Assembly (NCBI GenBank): GCA_013285425.1
Contig: CP053447.1
Coordinates: 3,540,001 to 3,604,000 of the forward strand
Direction of reading: 5' to 3'
Length of the DNA stretch: 64,000 nt
Source of the DNA: Ignavibacteriota bacterium
Lineage (GTDB): Bacteria; Bacteroidota; Ignavibacteria; Ignavibacteriales; Ignavibacteriaceae
In this document: positions 29,664-38,513 of the stretch, piece by piece
Layout of the letters: every line of letters begins with the position of its first letter
Numbering within the stretch: position 1 is the first letter of the stretch
Program-made: the position numbers and the translations under genes
The notes under the pieces: generated by a model
What the model saw: only the letters and a program-made list of their open reading frames with translations
Databases searched by the model: none
What the model was told of the DNA's origin: nothing

Positions 29664-31635
29664 AAGATGTTACTCTTGTATTAGAGAATGTCCTGCTGCA
29701 GCTATACGTGTTATTGATGGACAAGCAAAAGTTATTGAAGAAAGATGTATTGTCTGCGGGCATTGTGTAAAAGTCTGTTCTCAGGATGCAAAACAAATCC
29801 TATCCGAAATAGATATTGCTTACGATCTGATTGCAGCTAACAATACCATTGCTATTGTTGCGCCGTCTTTTGCGGCATCATTCCCGGATAACTATAGAAA
29901 GGTTCCCGCAGCATTAAGAAAACTTGGGTTTACAAAAGTAATTGAAACTGCTTTTGGTGCTGATCTGATTGCAAATGATTACATGGATGTAATAAACAGT
30001 GATTCTGAAAAAACTGTAATCAGCTCAGCTTGTCCGGCAGTTGTAAGTTATATTCAAAAATATTTTGTTGATCTTGTTCCTTATCTTGCAAAAGTGGTTT
30101 CGCCTATGATTGCAATCGGCAGATATCTTAAAGTAACTGAGGATGCAAATTGCAAAATTGTTTTTATCGGACCTTGTATAGCCAAAAAGCACGAGGCAAG
30201 AGATGAAGCTGTTGCAGGGGTAATTGATGCTGTACTTACATTTTCAGAATTGAAGGAAATGTTTGTAAGCAGTAACATTAACTTAGACGAATGTGAGGAA
30301 AGCGAATTTGATCCGCCGTATGCAATGATGGGCAAAGCTTATCCGCTCGCAGGCGGGCTTTTAAAAACTACCGACGTAAATGATGATATTCTTGAAAAAG
30401 ATATTATTGTGGTTGAAGGAAAGAAAAAAGTTCTTGAAATAATTGATGAGATTGCTAACAATCATATCAATGCAAAGTTTACTGATATTTTATTTTGCGA
30501 GGGATGTATAAGCGGACCAGCAATTGATACAGATTTAAATTATTATGCAAGGCGCGAAAAAGTTATTAACTATATTGACGAGAAAATAAACAATGTTGAT
30601 AAGCATGTTTGGAAGAGTAATCTTTACAATGCAAGAAAACTGAATCTTAAAAGAAATTTTGGTTTGGATAATCAGAGAAGACCTTATCCTTCCGAAGAAA
30701 AGATTAAAGAAATATTAGCACAAACAAAAAAATATTCAGTTAAAGATGAATTAAACTGCGGTGCCTGCGGTTATACTACCTGCCGCGAATATGCAGTTGC
30801 AATTGCAAAAGATCTTGCTGAAAAAGAAATGTGCCTGCCTTATCTTCTTAATGAGTTAAAAACTGCTTATGATAATTTAAGCAATACGGAAGAACAGCTT
30901 CGTGTTGCAGAAAAGCTTGCATCAATCGGACAGCTTGCAGCGGGCGTTGCACACGAAATCAATAATCCGCTTGGAACAATTTTGCTTTATGCCTCAATGT
31001 TAAAAAGAGATCTGGAAAAGATTTTTAATGATGATCAGAAAACTGAAGACCTTGAGTTAATTGTTGAAGAAGCTAACAGATGTAAAAATATTGTTGCTAA
31101 TCTTCTCAACTTTGCAAGACAAGGCAAGCTTAATCTTAAAGAATTTGATCTTGCTGAAACATTAAAGGAATTGTTAAAGCCATTTGCGATGAATATTGCT
31201 TACCGCGGGATTAATTTTAGATTTAACGTTGAAGAAAATAATTACAGAATTACAGGAGATGAAGATCAGCTTAAACAGGTTTTTATAAATCTTATTAAAA
31301 ACGCCTGTGATGCTATGGCAGATATTGACCGTAAAAAAGAATTAAATATAACCCTTTCATTAAACCGGGATAATGTTAAGATTGAATTTTCTGACACAGG
31401 TAATGGAATTCCGAAAGAAAATCATGGCAAGGTATTTATTCCGTTCTTTACTACAAAAAGTATGGGTAAAGGCACAGGACTTGGACTTGCAATATCTTAC
31501 GGTATTGTTAAAATGCACAAAGGAAATATTACATTTAAAAGTGAAATTGGAAAAGGCACTGCGTTTACAGTTGTGCTTCCGACAAATCAAGCATATCAGA
31601 TAACAAAAGCAAATGAAGGAATTGAAGCTTTATGA
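29623..31635 (+). CDS. [FeFe]-hydrogenase-like sensor fused to a histidine kinase
   Basis: 670 residues. N-terminal 2[4Fe-4S] ferredoxin (CKRCYSCIRECPAAA, CIVCGHCVKVC), then a hydrogenase-like domain with altered H-cluster motifs: SSACPA (Cys137 kept, Ala136 in place of the proton-relay Cys), GPCIAKKHE (Cys185) and FCEGCISGPA (Cys292/Cys295 in place of the longer MACxGGC). A further four-Cys cluster site (NCGACGYTTC ... MC, about 380-405) follows, then a short coiled coil, HisKA with GVAHEINNPLG (His444) and an HATPase domain (DTGNGIP, GKGTGLGLAIS). The architecture matches sensory [FeFe] hydrogenases (HydS-like), which report H2 or redox state rather than turn over H2. Its gene starts within the 41-bp repeat and overlaps the next gene (ATGA). 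Confidence 0.88.
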   Translation: MNHAIVSTISDRCKRCYSCIRECPAAAIRVIDGQAKVIEERCIVCGHCVKVCSQDAKQILSEIDIAYDLIAANNTIAIVAPSFAASFPDNYRKVPAALRKLGFTKVIETAFGADLIANDYMDVINSDSEKTVISSACPAVVSYIQKYFVDLVPYLAKVVSPMIAIGRYLKVTEDANCKIVFIGPCIAKKHEARDEAVAGVIDAVLTFSELKEMFVSSNINLDECEESEFDPPYAMMGKAYPLAGGLLKTTDVNDDILEKDIIVVEGKKKVLEIIDEIANNHINAKFTDILFCEGCISGPAIDTDLNYYARREKVINYIDEKINNVDKHVWKSNLYNARKLNLKRNFGLDNQRRPYPSEEKIKEILAQTKKYSVKDELNCGACGYTTCREYAVAIAKDLAEKEMCLPYLLNELKTAYDNLSNTEEQLRVAEKLASIGQLAAGVAHEINNPLGTILLYASMLKRDLEKIFNDDQKTEDLELIVEEANRCKNIVANLLNFARQGKLNLKEFDLAETLKELLKPFAMNIAYRGINFRFNVEENNYRITGDEDQLKQVFINLIKNACDAMADIDRKKELNITLSLNRDNVKIEFSDTGNGIPKENHGKVFIPFFTTKSMGKGTGLGLAISYGIVKMHKGNITFKSEIGKGTAFTVVLPTNQAYQITKANEGIEAL

Positions 31636-32036
31636 ACAATAAGAAAAAAATATTATTAGTAGATGATGATCTGGATCTTCTGGAACAAAATAAACTACTG
31701 ATTGAATCAAAAGGTTATGAAGTAATTACTGCAAACAGCGGTAAAGAAGGTTTTGAAGTTTTTAAAAAAACCAAACCGGATGCCTGTGTAATTGATTTAA
31801 TTATGGAAGAACACGATTCCGGGTTTATTCTATGTTATAGAATAAAAAACGATGAACACGGTAAGAGTATTCCGGTGTTTATTTTAACTTCTGCAACTTA
31901 TGATACCGGATTTAAATTCGGAGCATCAACATCTGAAGAAAGAGAATGGATAAAAGCCGATGCACTGATCCATAAACCGGTAATAATAGAAGAGTTTGTT
32001 CAGAAGTTAGAAGCATTCTATGAATTGAAAAAATAA
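31632..32036 (+). CDS. Stand-alone response-regulator receiver protein
   Basis: 134 residues, one receiver domain: acidic pair VDDD near residue 10, phospho-acceptor Asp in CVIDLIMEE near 52, Thr/Ser switch in FILTSAT near 85, and Lys in IHKPV near 116. No output domain. Overlaps the sensor-kinase stop by 4 bases, so it is the likely immediate phosphate acceptor of that kinase. Without an output domain it probably relays to the kinase encoded next or acts through protein binding. Confidence 0.9.
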   Translation: MNNKKKILLVDDDLDLLEQNKLLIESKGYEVITANSGKEGFEVFKKTKPDACVIDLIMEEHDSGFILCYRIKNDEHGKSIPVFILTSATYDTGFKFGASTSEEREWIKADALIHKPVIIEEFVQKLEAFYELKK

Positions 32037-32043
32037 AAACTGT

Positions 32044-32123
32044 TTGTCACTTTGAGCTGAGATGTAGTGTGGTTTTCTATCTTTGTAACTATAGTCATCT
32101 TTCATCTTAGCTCAGGATGACAA
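32044..32123. repeat. Imperfect inverted repeat, MITE-like
   Basis: Arm 32044-32064 pairs with arm 32103-32123 at 17 of 21 positions (core TGAGCT / AGCTCA), with a 38-base centre. It is followed by ATGTCATTCCTGCAT, again in the style of short dispersed intergenic repeats. It lies in the 160-base gap between the receiver gene and the receiver-PAS-kinase gene. Confidence 0.5.
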
Positions 32124-32198
32124 TTATTTTACGTAATGTCATTCCTGCATAAACCTGAATCTCAGGTTTAATTACATTGATGCGGGTTAAAAATTAGA

Positions 32199-33692
32199 AT
32201 GACTGCAAATAGTATGAATACAAACAAACCAAAAGTTCTGATTGTTGACGACGAGAAGGGTCTCCGTATCGGTGCGCAGAGATTGCTTGAATTGGAAGGT
32301 TATGAAGTTACTACTGCAGAAAACGGAACCGAAGGAATTAAATTCGGAACTGAAACTGAATTTGATCTGGCAGTTATTGATTTGAAAATGCCGGATATCG
32401 ATGGGCTTGAAGTACTTCAGACAATAAGAAAAAAATTTCCAAATACGGTTTGCTTTATAGCAACAGCTTATGCAAGCTACGAAACAGCAGTTGAAGCAAC
32501 CAGACTTGGGGCACACAGCTATATACCCAAACCTTTTTCACCCGAAGAACTTATATCAAATCTTAAAGAAGGTTATCAGAAAAGATTAGTAAATCTTGAA
32601 GCAGAGAAATGGCATAGGGAACGAGAAGAGCGTTTGCTTGAAGTTGCATTTGAAAAAACAAGATTGAACACAATTATTAATTCGATTACAGACGGAGTTC
32701 TTGTAATTAATAAAGAAGGGCTTGCTGTTCTTTACAATCCTGCAGTATTAAGATTTTTGGAACTATCAGGAATAGCAGTTGAGGAATATATTCTTGATAA
32801 ACTTCGTCCGGAGATATTAGAGCTTTTTAATAAACTGATTAATCAAGCTCCTTCAGAACATAAATCTTACACAATTCAGATTGAGCTGAAACCCAACAGA
32901 GAGTTTTTTGTTGAAATTACTGCCTCAGCTGTCAGACATTCTGCTGTAAATGTAGCAGGGGTTGTTATTGTATTTAAAGATATAACCGAACTTAAGAAAA
33001 TTGAATTTGTTAAGTCCCAGTTTGTTTCGATGGTTTCACACGAGCTTAAAGCACCAATAGCGGCTGTATATGGATTCTTAAAATTATTTAATGATGATTC
33101 GATAAAGCTAACGCCTGAACAGCGAAAAGATTATGAAACCCGATCAATGGTAAGACTGGATGGTTTACTAAAGATGGTAAACGATCTTCTTGATATATCA
33201 AGAATGGAATTGAAAACTGTTCACCGCGAAATAAAAAAAGTCTGTTTACACGAAATCATTATTTCTATACTAGAACTATTCCAGATTGATATCAGCAAAA
33301 AAGGGCTGCAGGTTATTTTTGATAAAGACAACTCGGCACATTGTATAAATGCTGATAGCGATGAAATATCCCGCCTGTTTACAAATCTTATCAGTAATGC
33401 AATTAAGTATAACCGCGATCAGGGTATAATAAATATCAATCTTTATCAATCAGATAATTATGTTGTAACCGAAATTAAGGACAGCGGAATCGGATTAAAG
33501 CCTGAAGACAAACAAAAGCTTTTCAGTGAGTTCTTTAGAGCTAAAAACGAAAAAACAAAAAACATAAGCGGAACCGGACTAGGACTTTCCATAGTTAAAA
33601 GAATTGTTGATTCATACTCCGGCAAAATAGAAGTTGAATCAGAGTTTGGTGAAGGAACGACTTTTAAAGTCTTTTTACCAACGATTATTTAG
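32199..33692 (+). CDS. Receiver-PAS-histidine kinase hybrid
   Basis: 497 residues. Receiver domain first (IVDDEKG near 15; phospho-acceptor Asp in AVIDLKMPDIDG near 61; TAYAS; PKPFSPEE), a short coiled coil, a PAS domain (NTIINSITDGVLVINKEG ... FKDITELKK, about 150-265), HisKA (FVSMVSHELKAPIAAV) and HATPase (NLISNAIKYN, DSGIGL, GTGLGLSIV). A receiver before the kinase suggests that the stand-alone receiver or upstream sensor controls it. Start ATG 32199; an alternative is ATG 32214 (MNTNKP). Third protein of the putative H2-responsive signalling chain. Confidence 0.9.
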   Translation: MTANSMNTNKPKVLIVDDEKGLRIGAQRLLELEGYEVTTAENGTEGIKFGTETEFDLAVIDLKMPDIDGLEVLQTIRKKFPNTVCFIATAYASYETAVEATRLGAHSYIPKPFSPEELISNLKEGYQKRLVNLEAEKWHREREERLLEVAFEKTRLNTIINSITDGVLVINKEGLAVLYNPAVLRFLELSGIAVEEYILDKLRPEILELFNKLINQAPSEHKSYTIQIELKPNREFFVEITASAVRHSAVNVAGVVIVFKDITELKKIEFVKSQFVSMVSHELKAPIAAVYGFLKLFNDDSIKLTPEQRKDYETRSMVRLDGLLKMVNDLLDISRMELKTVHREIKKVCLHEIIISILELFQIDISKKGLQVIFDKDNSAHCINADSDEISRLFTNLISNAIKYNRDQGIININLYQSDNYVVTEIKDSGIGLKPEDKQKLFSEFFRAKNEKTKNISGTGLGLSIVKRIVDSYSGKIEVESEFGEGTTFKVFLPTII

Positions 33693-33863
33693 CTTACATT
33701 AACTTAAAAGTTTTGTAAAAATATATTACTGCAAATACAACACTTACCAATTTATAAAAACTTTTTTACCGGCATATTTTGTTTGGCTTTGTTTTTGTTT
33801 TTTTCTTTGCATTACTTTTACAGCATAAATTTTGCTGTTAATTAAATTGTACAGAGGGATAAA

Positions 33864-34877
33864 ATGAGTACAAAAAATAATTTCTTCGCGGGCAAATATT
33901 ACAATTTTTACAGATTTAGTTTGGGAATGATTTTCATCGCAGTGCTGTTTCTGTTTATTAATTCTTGCGATGTGGTTGATAATAATAAAAAATATGAGCC
34001 CCCAATAATTGGTCCAATCGGTGGTATGCCCGCGCCTTATCAGGATGTTTCGGTTTCCTTAGATGGACAAAAACTTATCTTCTTTAGAACAAAATATACT
34101 TATGTCTCAAAAGACGGATTGAACATTCAATACGATCCTGATTCTACAGGGATATGGATTTGTAATATTGATGGATCAGAAATGAAGCTTATTTACAAGA
34201 ACAATAAGGATTTTATAGGGCGACCGCAATTTATACCAAATTCAAACTTAATTTTATTTAATCTAAATAACCAAATTGTAAAGGCATCATATAACGGGTA
34301 TTTAATTGATAGTAGTGATATAGTGTTTTTAACTTCCGCGGGAAAAAATTTCTTCCCATCAGTTAATGAAACTGGTGATTTAATCGTATTCGATTCTAAT
34401 AATAATGATCCAAATAATTCTTACAATATTTGGAGTATGGATGTATCAGGTAATAATAAAAGACTCAATACAAGGGGTAGAATGCCTTACATCAGGTCTT
34501 ATATAATTTATTATGTGGGATTATATTATGAGTTATACAGTTATAATTTTATAACTAGTTTAAATTACAAAGAATCAGCATTTAACTTATTATATAACGA
34601 TGGAATTACCTTGCCAGTGGTAAACAATGAAAACAATAAATTAATATTTTTAGCAAATGGTAAAATTGGCATATTCAATCTTATGGACGGTACTTATAAT
34701 ATTTTTGATACGATTGTAACGCAAAGTGCGATTTGGAATAAGAATGGCAAAATTATTTATGCTGTTTTAACCGGTTATAATAAAAATAATGGAACCATCT
34801 GGATAATGAACGAAGATGGTTCTGGGAAAAAACAAATAACATATAACTATGGTTTAGTTTTAGAAGGAGGTGGTTAA
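33864..34877 (+). CDS. TolB/WD40-like propeller lipoprotein
   Basis: 337 residues with an N-terminal hydrophobic segment ending in a lipobox-like FINSCD (Cys36). The body has PD40-type propeller repeats: SLDGQKLIFFRT, STGIWICNIDGSEMKLIY, YNIWSMDVSGNNKRL, GTIWIMNEDGSGKKQITYN. Such proteins are outer-membrane or periplasmic lipoproteins of unknown ligand. Preceded by AGAGGGAT as ribosome-binding site. The protein ends abruptly in EGGG just before a hairpin. Confidence 0.75.
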   Translation: MSTKNNFFAGKYYNFYRFSLGMIFIAVLFLFINSCDVVDNNKKYEPPIIGPIGGMPAPYQDVSVSLDGQKLIFFRTKYTYVSKDGLNIQYDPDSTGIWICNIDGSEMKLIYKNNKDFIGRPQFIPNSNLILFNLNNQIVKASYNGYLIDSSDIVFLTSAGKNFFPSVNETGDLIVFDSNNNDPNNSYNIWSMDVSGNNKRLNTRGRMPYIRSYIIYYVGLYYELYSYNFITSLNYKESAFNLLYNDGITLPVVNNENNKLIFLANGKIGIFNLMDGTYNIFDTIVTQSAIWNKNGKIIYAVLTGYNKNNGTIWIMNEDGSGKKQITYNYGLVLEGGG

Positions 34878-34900
34878 TTATATGTATGTGGAATAAAATA

Positions 34901-34928
34901 CCGTCAATATGTTGGCGCATATTGACGG
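34901..34928. terminator. Perfect 11-bp hairpin, probable terminator
   Basis: CCGTCAATATG / CATATTGACGG with a 6-base loop, 24 bases after the stop of the propeller lipoprotein. There is no immediate T-run, so termination is likely but not certain. Confidence 0.55.
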
Positions 34929-35022
34929 CTTACAGCAAAATAACCTCGAGTCAATTACTCCCAAAGGGATGGTTTTTTATTTGTACGCAAAATTAACTTT
35001 AAAAACATATCAAGAGGTATAT

Positions 35023-35609
35023 ATGAAACAAATTTTGTTAATACTATTAGTCTTCACATCGAGTGCTAAATTTTTATTTAGTCAGATTAATTTAATTAAC
35101 AACAGTAATAACAATAGCTTAACAAGTAATGCTGAAATAGACAATGATCTTAGAGGTGTTTTTCTTTTTTCAAGTATTGGACTGATTGAAGTTGCTTCTA
35201 TAGGTGTAGGATATCAAGTAACTGAAAAATTTTCTTTTTCTCTAAAAGGTTCTGTTACTTGGATCGGCTCAAGTGCCATGATACTTCCCAATAGCGCAAA
35301 TTGATATGGAATAAAATTAACTTATCACAAACCGTTTCTTATTTTTAATACAGCCTCATTTGAATACATTTTATACACACAAAGCACCTTAGACTGGGAA
35401 GGAAAAAAACTATATAATCAAATTAAAAAGATACCCACATTAAAGGGTTATTATTTAGATTTTAATATTGGTAGAGAAACTATCAACGAATCTGGTTTCA
35501 ACTTTTTTTTGGGATAGGTATTTGTGTAAGTGCAGCAAAAGAGGCACATATTCTTTATGCACCATCATTGAAAGTAGGATTGAACTATAATTTTTTTAAT
35601 AAGGAGTAA
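35023..35609 (+). pseudogene. Outer-membrane barrel-like protein broken by TGA and a T8 frameshift
   Basis: From ATG 35023 (site AAGAGG upstream) the product has a signal peptide (MKQILLILLVFTSSAKFLFSQ) and barrel-like strands. An in-frame TGA at 35302-35304 interrupts NSAN-stop-YGIKLTYHKPF. The frame then stays open to a run of eight T (35511-35519), where TAG follows. One more T restores FFFGIGICVSAAKEAHILYAPSLKVGLNYNF ending at TAA 35609, a normal barrel terminus. So there are two lesions, one nonsense (Trp would fit) and one homopolymer indel. An upstream in-frame start at 34909 would add residues without a signal and is less likely. Confidence 0.75.
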
Positions 35610-35614
35610 TTAAA

Positions 35615-36020
35615 ATGAAAAGTAATTCTTATAATTTTATTTTTTACATCAATTATTTTTGCTCACCGTCAACACGTACATCAATATATAACTATCGAAG
35701 CTTATAATTTATTGAAATTATCTATTGGTTATGATATTCCCATACTTCAATCCAGAATTGGTGGTACTTCAAGTTGGTATGTTGGAGACAGACCTTGGCA
35801 AAGAGGATTCATAACTACTGGTGCTTGGCGCGAAGATGTAGATGATGTTGTTTATGGCTATTCCAAATCAAATCCACCCACTTTAACCGGCATAGTTGGA
35901 ATCCTTAATAGTTTTATTGCGGTGTTTGGTGGAATTACACCTGATGCCTTTGTTAGCACGACTTATAATTCAGTTTATTACAGATTGTTAAAAGATAGAA
36001 TTCAAATACTTGTCTGCTAA
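35615..36020 (+). pseudogene. Truncated, frameshifted secreted protein (weak resemblance to zinc-dependent phospholipase C)
   Basis: ATG 35615 is followed by four A; with six A the frame would read MKK then VILIILFFTSIIFAHRQHVHQ, a proper signal peptide running straight into the downstream open frame (35712-36020). As written, the start codon leads to a stop after 30 codons. The mature N terminus AHRQHVHQYITIEAYNLL and the later GAWREDVDD recall secreted zinc-dependent phospholipase C-like proteins, but the metal-binding C-terminal half is absent, so it is also truncated. Family link is tentative. Confidence 0.5.
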
Positions 36021-36057
36021 TTTGAGTTTGCAATTCTAATAATCTATTTTTCGGACA

Positions 36058-38265
36058 ATGAAATCCGGAAAAGAAAATATTCTTGAGTCATCCGTACAGT
36101 ATATTAAATCAGTTGGACCGAAGCGTGCAGAATCATTTTCAAAAATCGGAATAAATACTATTCGTGATCTTATCTTTTATTTTCCATCAAGACATTTAGA
36201 TCGTACCACAGTTTTAACTGTATCACGCGCTTATGGATATGCAATTAATGGTTATGATGGCGAAGCTACAATCGTTGCTAAAGTTGTTGACAAGGAAAAA
36301 AGAAATCTTGGCAGAAAAGAGATTTTAAAAGTTCAGCTCAGGGATTCAACCGGGTTTATAGAGTGTGTCTGGTTTCAAGGTATAAAATATTTTCATTCTG
36401 TTTTTAATGAAGGCGATTATTTTGCAATCTCAGGTAAACCAGAAATAAATTATAACAAACTTCAAATTGTACATCCCGATTTTGATAAGATAACAGAGGA
36501 AGAAACCCAAAGTTTCTTAAACACCGGAAAGATCATTCCGTTTTACAGAATACCAAAAGAGCTGAAGCAAACAAACATCGGCGATTTGAGTTTAAGAAGG
36601 ATAATTCATTTTGCCGTTGAGAGCTATGCAGATAAAGTTGAAGAAACTCTTCCAAAGGAAATAATTCAACAGCATAATCTGCTTGACTTAATAAGTGCTG
36701 TAAAAAATTTTCACTATCCCGAGAACAATAAATTATTTGCAAGTGCCAGGCGGAGATTTAAGTTTGAAGAAATGTTTTATCTTGAACTGCTTGTCGCTAT
36801 CAGAAAGAATAATTATCAAACAAAACTTTCAGGCAACAAAATGGAGATCAGAACTAATCTTGTTTCTGATTTTATCAAAACACTCCCATTTGAATTAACA
36901 AAAGCACAACTAAATGTACTAACGGAAATAAAAAACGATATGTTGTCTGAAAAGCCGATGAACCGGCTGCTGCAGGGTGATGTTGGAAGCGGAAAAACGA
37001 TCGTTGCCCTGATTTCAATGCTTATTGCAGTTGATAATGGATTTCAGGCTGCACTAATGGCACCGACTGAAATTCTGGCTGACCAGCATACAAAAAATAT
37101 TTCAGCGATGATGAAAAATCTTTATAAGATAAATCCTCAAAAGGAAATTAAGGTAAGTTTATTGCTGGGCGGACAAAAAAAATCCGAGCGAACCAGAAAA
37201 CTTTCAGACATTGAGTTACAGGAAGCAGATATAATAGTAGGAACACACGCAATATTTGAAGATCAGGTAAAGTTTAAAAATCTTGGTTTAGTAATAATAG
37301 ATGAACAGCATCGGTTTGGTGTTAAGCAAAGAGCGGCATTGCAAAGTAAAGGTAAGACACCTGATGTTTTGGTAATGAGTGCTACACCGATTCCAAGAAC
37401 CCTTTCGATGACAGTTTATGGTGATCTTGATTTGTCGCTTATAAATGAAATGCCGAAGAACCGTATTCCTGTTAAAACAGTTTTACGCGGTGAGAAGAAA
37501 CTCCCGGATATTTATAAATTTATAATTGATAAATCAAAAGAAGGATATCAAACATTTTTAGTTTATCCGCTTGTTGAAGAATCAGAAAAGCTGGAGTTAA
37601 AAGCCGCAACAACTTATTATGATGATTTGAAAGAAAATCATTTGCGAAATCTTAAACTCGGATTGATTCATGGTAGAATGAGCTGGCAGGGAAAAGAAGA
37701 AGTAATGCTGAAGTTTAAGGAAAAGATATTTGATGTTTTGGTTTCAACTACTGTGATAGAAGTCGGGATTGATATTCCTGATGCAAACATAATTTTAATT
37801 AATGATGCACATCGCTTTGGATTATCACAGCTTCATCAGCTAAGAGGAAGGATTGGAAGAGGAAGTAAGCAGGCTTATTGTATTTTAATAACCAGTGATG
37901 AAATTGCTGCAGCACAAAATGCAAACGAACTTGAACTGGAATACCTGCCCTCTGTTCAGCTTGAAAAATATAAATCATCTGTAAGACTGCAGTCGATGGT
38001 TAAATATCTTGATGGATTTAAAATATCAGAGATAGATTTAAAACTCCGGGGACCAGGAGATATCTTTGGAACAAAGCAAAGTGGTTTCCCCGAATTAAAG
38101 TACACAAACATCGTTGATGATCAGGAATTAATCCTTGAAGCGAAGCAAAGTGCGTTTAAATTAATTGAAGTTGATCCGAAATTAGAAAAAAATTTTTCTG
38201 TCCTTATCCGTGAAAATCTTATCAAACACTATTCAGAAAATCTTGCTTACGCTAAAATAGCATAA
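36058..38265 (+). CDS. recG: ATP-dependent DNA helicase RecG
   Basis: RecG reverses stalled forks and processes branched DNA. 735 residues. N-terminal wedge (OB-fold) domain with VGPKRAESFSKIGI and FYFPSRHLDRT; helicase motifs I GDVGSGKTIVA, Ia MAPTEILADQH, II DEQHRFGV, III SATPIPRTLSM; and C-terminal VIEVGIDIPDANI, HQLRGRIGRG and the RecG-specific LRGPGDIFGTKQSG. Start ATG 36058 is preceded only by weak Shine-Dalgarno sequence. Confidence 0.96.
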   Translation: MKSGKENILESSVQYIKSVGPKRAESFSKIGINTIRDLIFYFPSRHLDRTTVLTVSRAYGYAINGYDGEATIVAKVVDKEKRNLGRKEILKVQLRDSTGFIECVWFQGIKYFHSVFNEGDYFAISGKPEINYNKLQIVHPDFDKITEEETQSFLNTGKIIPFYRIPKELKQTNIGDLSLRRIIHFAVESYADKVEETLPKEIIQQHNLLDLISAVKNFHYPENNKLFASARRRFKFEEMFYLELLVAIRKNNYQTKLSGNKMEIRTNLVSDFIKTLPFELTKAQLNVLTEIKNDMLSEKPMNRLLQGDVGSGKTIVALISMLIAVDNGFQAALMAPTEILADQHTKNISAMMKNLYKINPQKEIKVSLLLGGQKKSERTRKLSDIELQEADIIVGTHAIFEDQVKFKNLGLVIIDEQHRFGVKQRAALQSKGKTPDVLVMSATPIPRTLSMTVYGDLDLSLINEMPKNRIPVKTVLRGEKKLPDIYKFIIDKSKEGYQTFLVYPLVEESEKLELKAATTYYDDLKENHLRNLKLGLIHGRMSWQGKEEVMLKFKEKIFDVLVSTTVIEVGIDIPDANIILINDAHRFGLSQLHQLRGRIGRGSKQAYCILITSDEIAAAQNANELELEYLPSVQLEKYKSSVRLQSMVKYLDGFKISEIDLKLRGPGDIFGTKQSGFPELKYTNIVDDQELILEAKQSAFKLIEVDPKLEKNFSVLIRENLIKHYSENLAYAKIA

Positions 38266-38424
38266 CGCAAAAAACATCCGCATCAGTTTTATATCGATAA
38301 ACAAAGCCTGCAAATGATATCGTAAAAATTTTATTTGAAAAAATTATTTAAAAATATTTTCTGCAGAGTAAAATTTTTGCTGATGATGCTTTAAAAATAT
38401 TTTTTAAACAAAGTTGCGGAGTTA

Positions 38425-38454
38425 TTGACAAAAATTTTATAAACATTATATTTG
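38425..38454 (+). promoter_or_regulatory. Bacteroidota-type promoter of the ATP-grasp/aminomutase operon
   Basis: TTGACA (38425-38430), 16 bases, then TATATTTG (38447-38454), matching TTG/-33 and TAnnTTTG/-7 with the same spacing as the queE promoter. A TAGGAG site follows at 38473-38478. Confidence 0.7.
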
Positions 38455-38513
38455 CTATCGAAAAAATTATTGTAGGAGAAAAAAATATTTTATCGTCCTT
38501 CTTTAACAAGAAG

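Noticed and set aside
4176..35304. UGA recoded as tryptophan or selenocysteine
   Set aside because: TGA ends queD, hydC and the sensor-kinase gene at sensible places, one of the similar stops is TAG, and no selenocysteine-type hairpin was seen after the stops.
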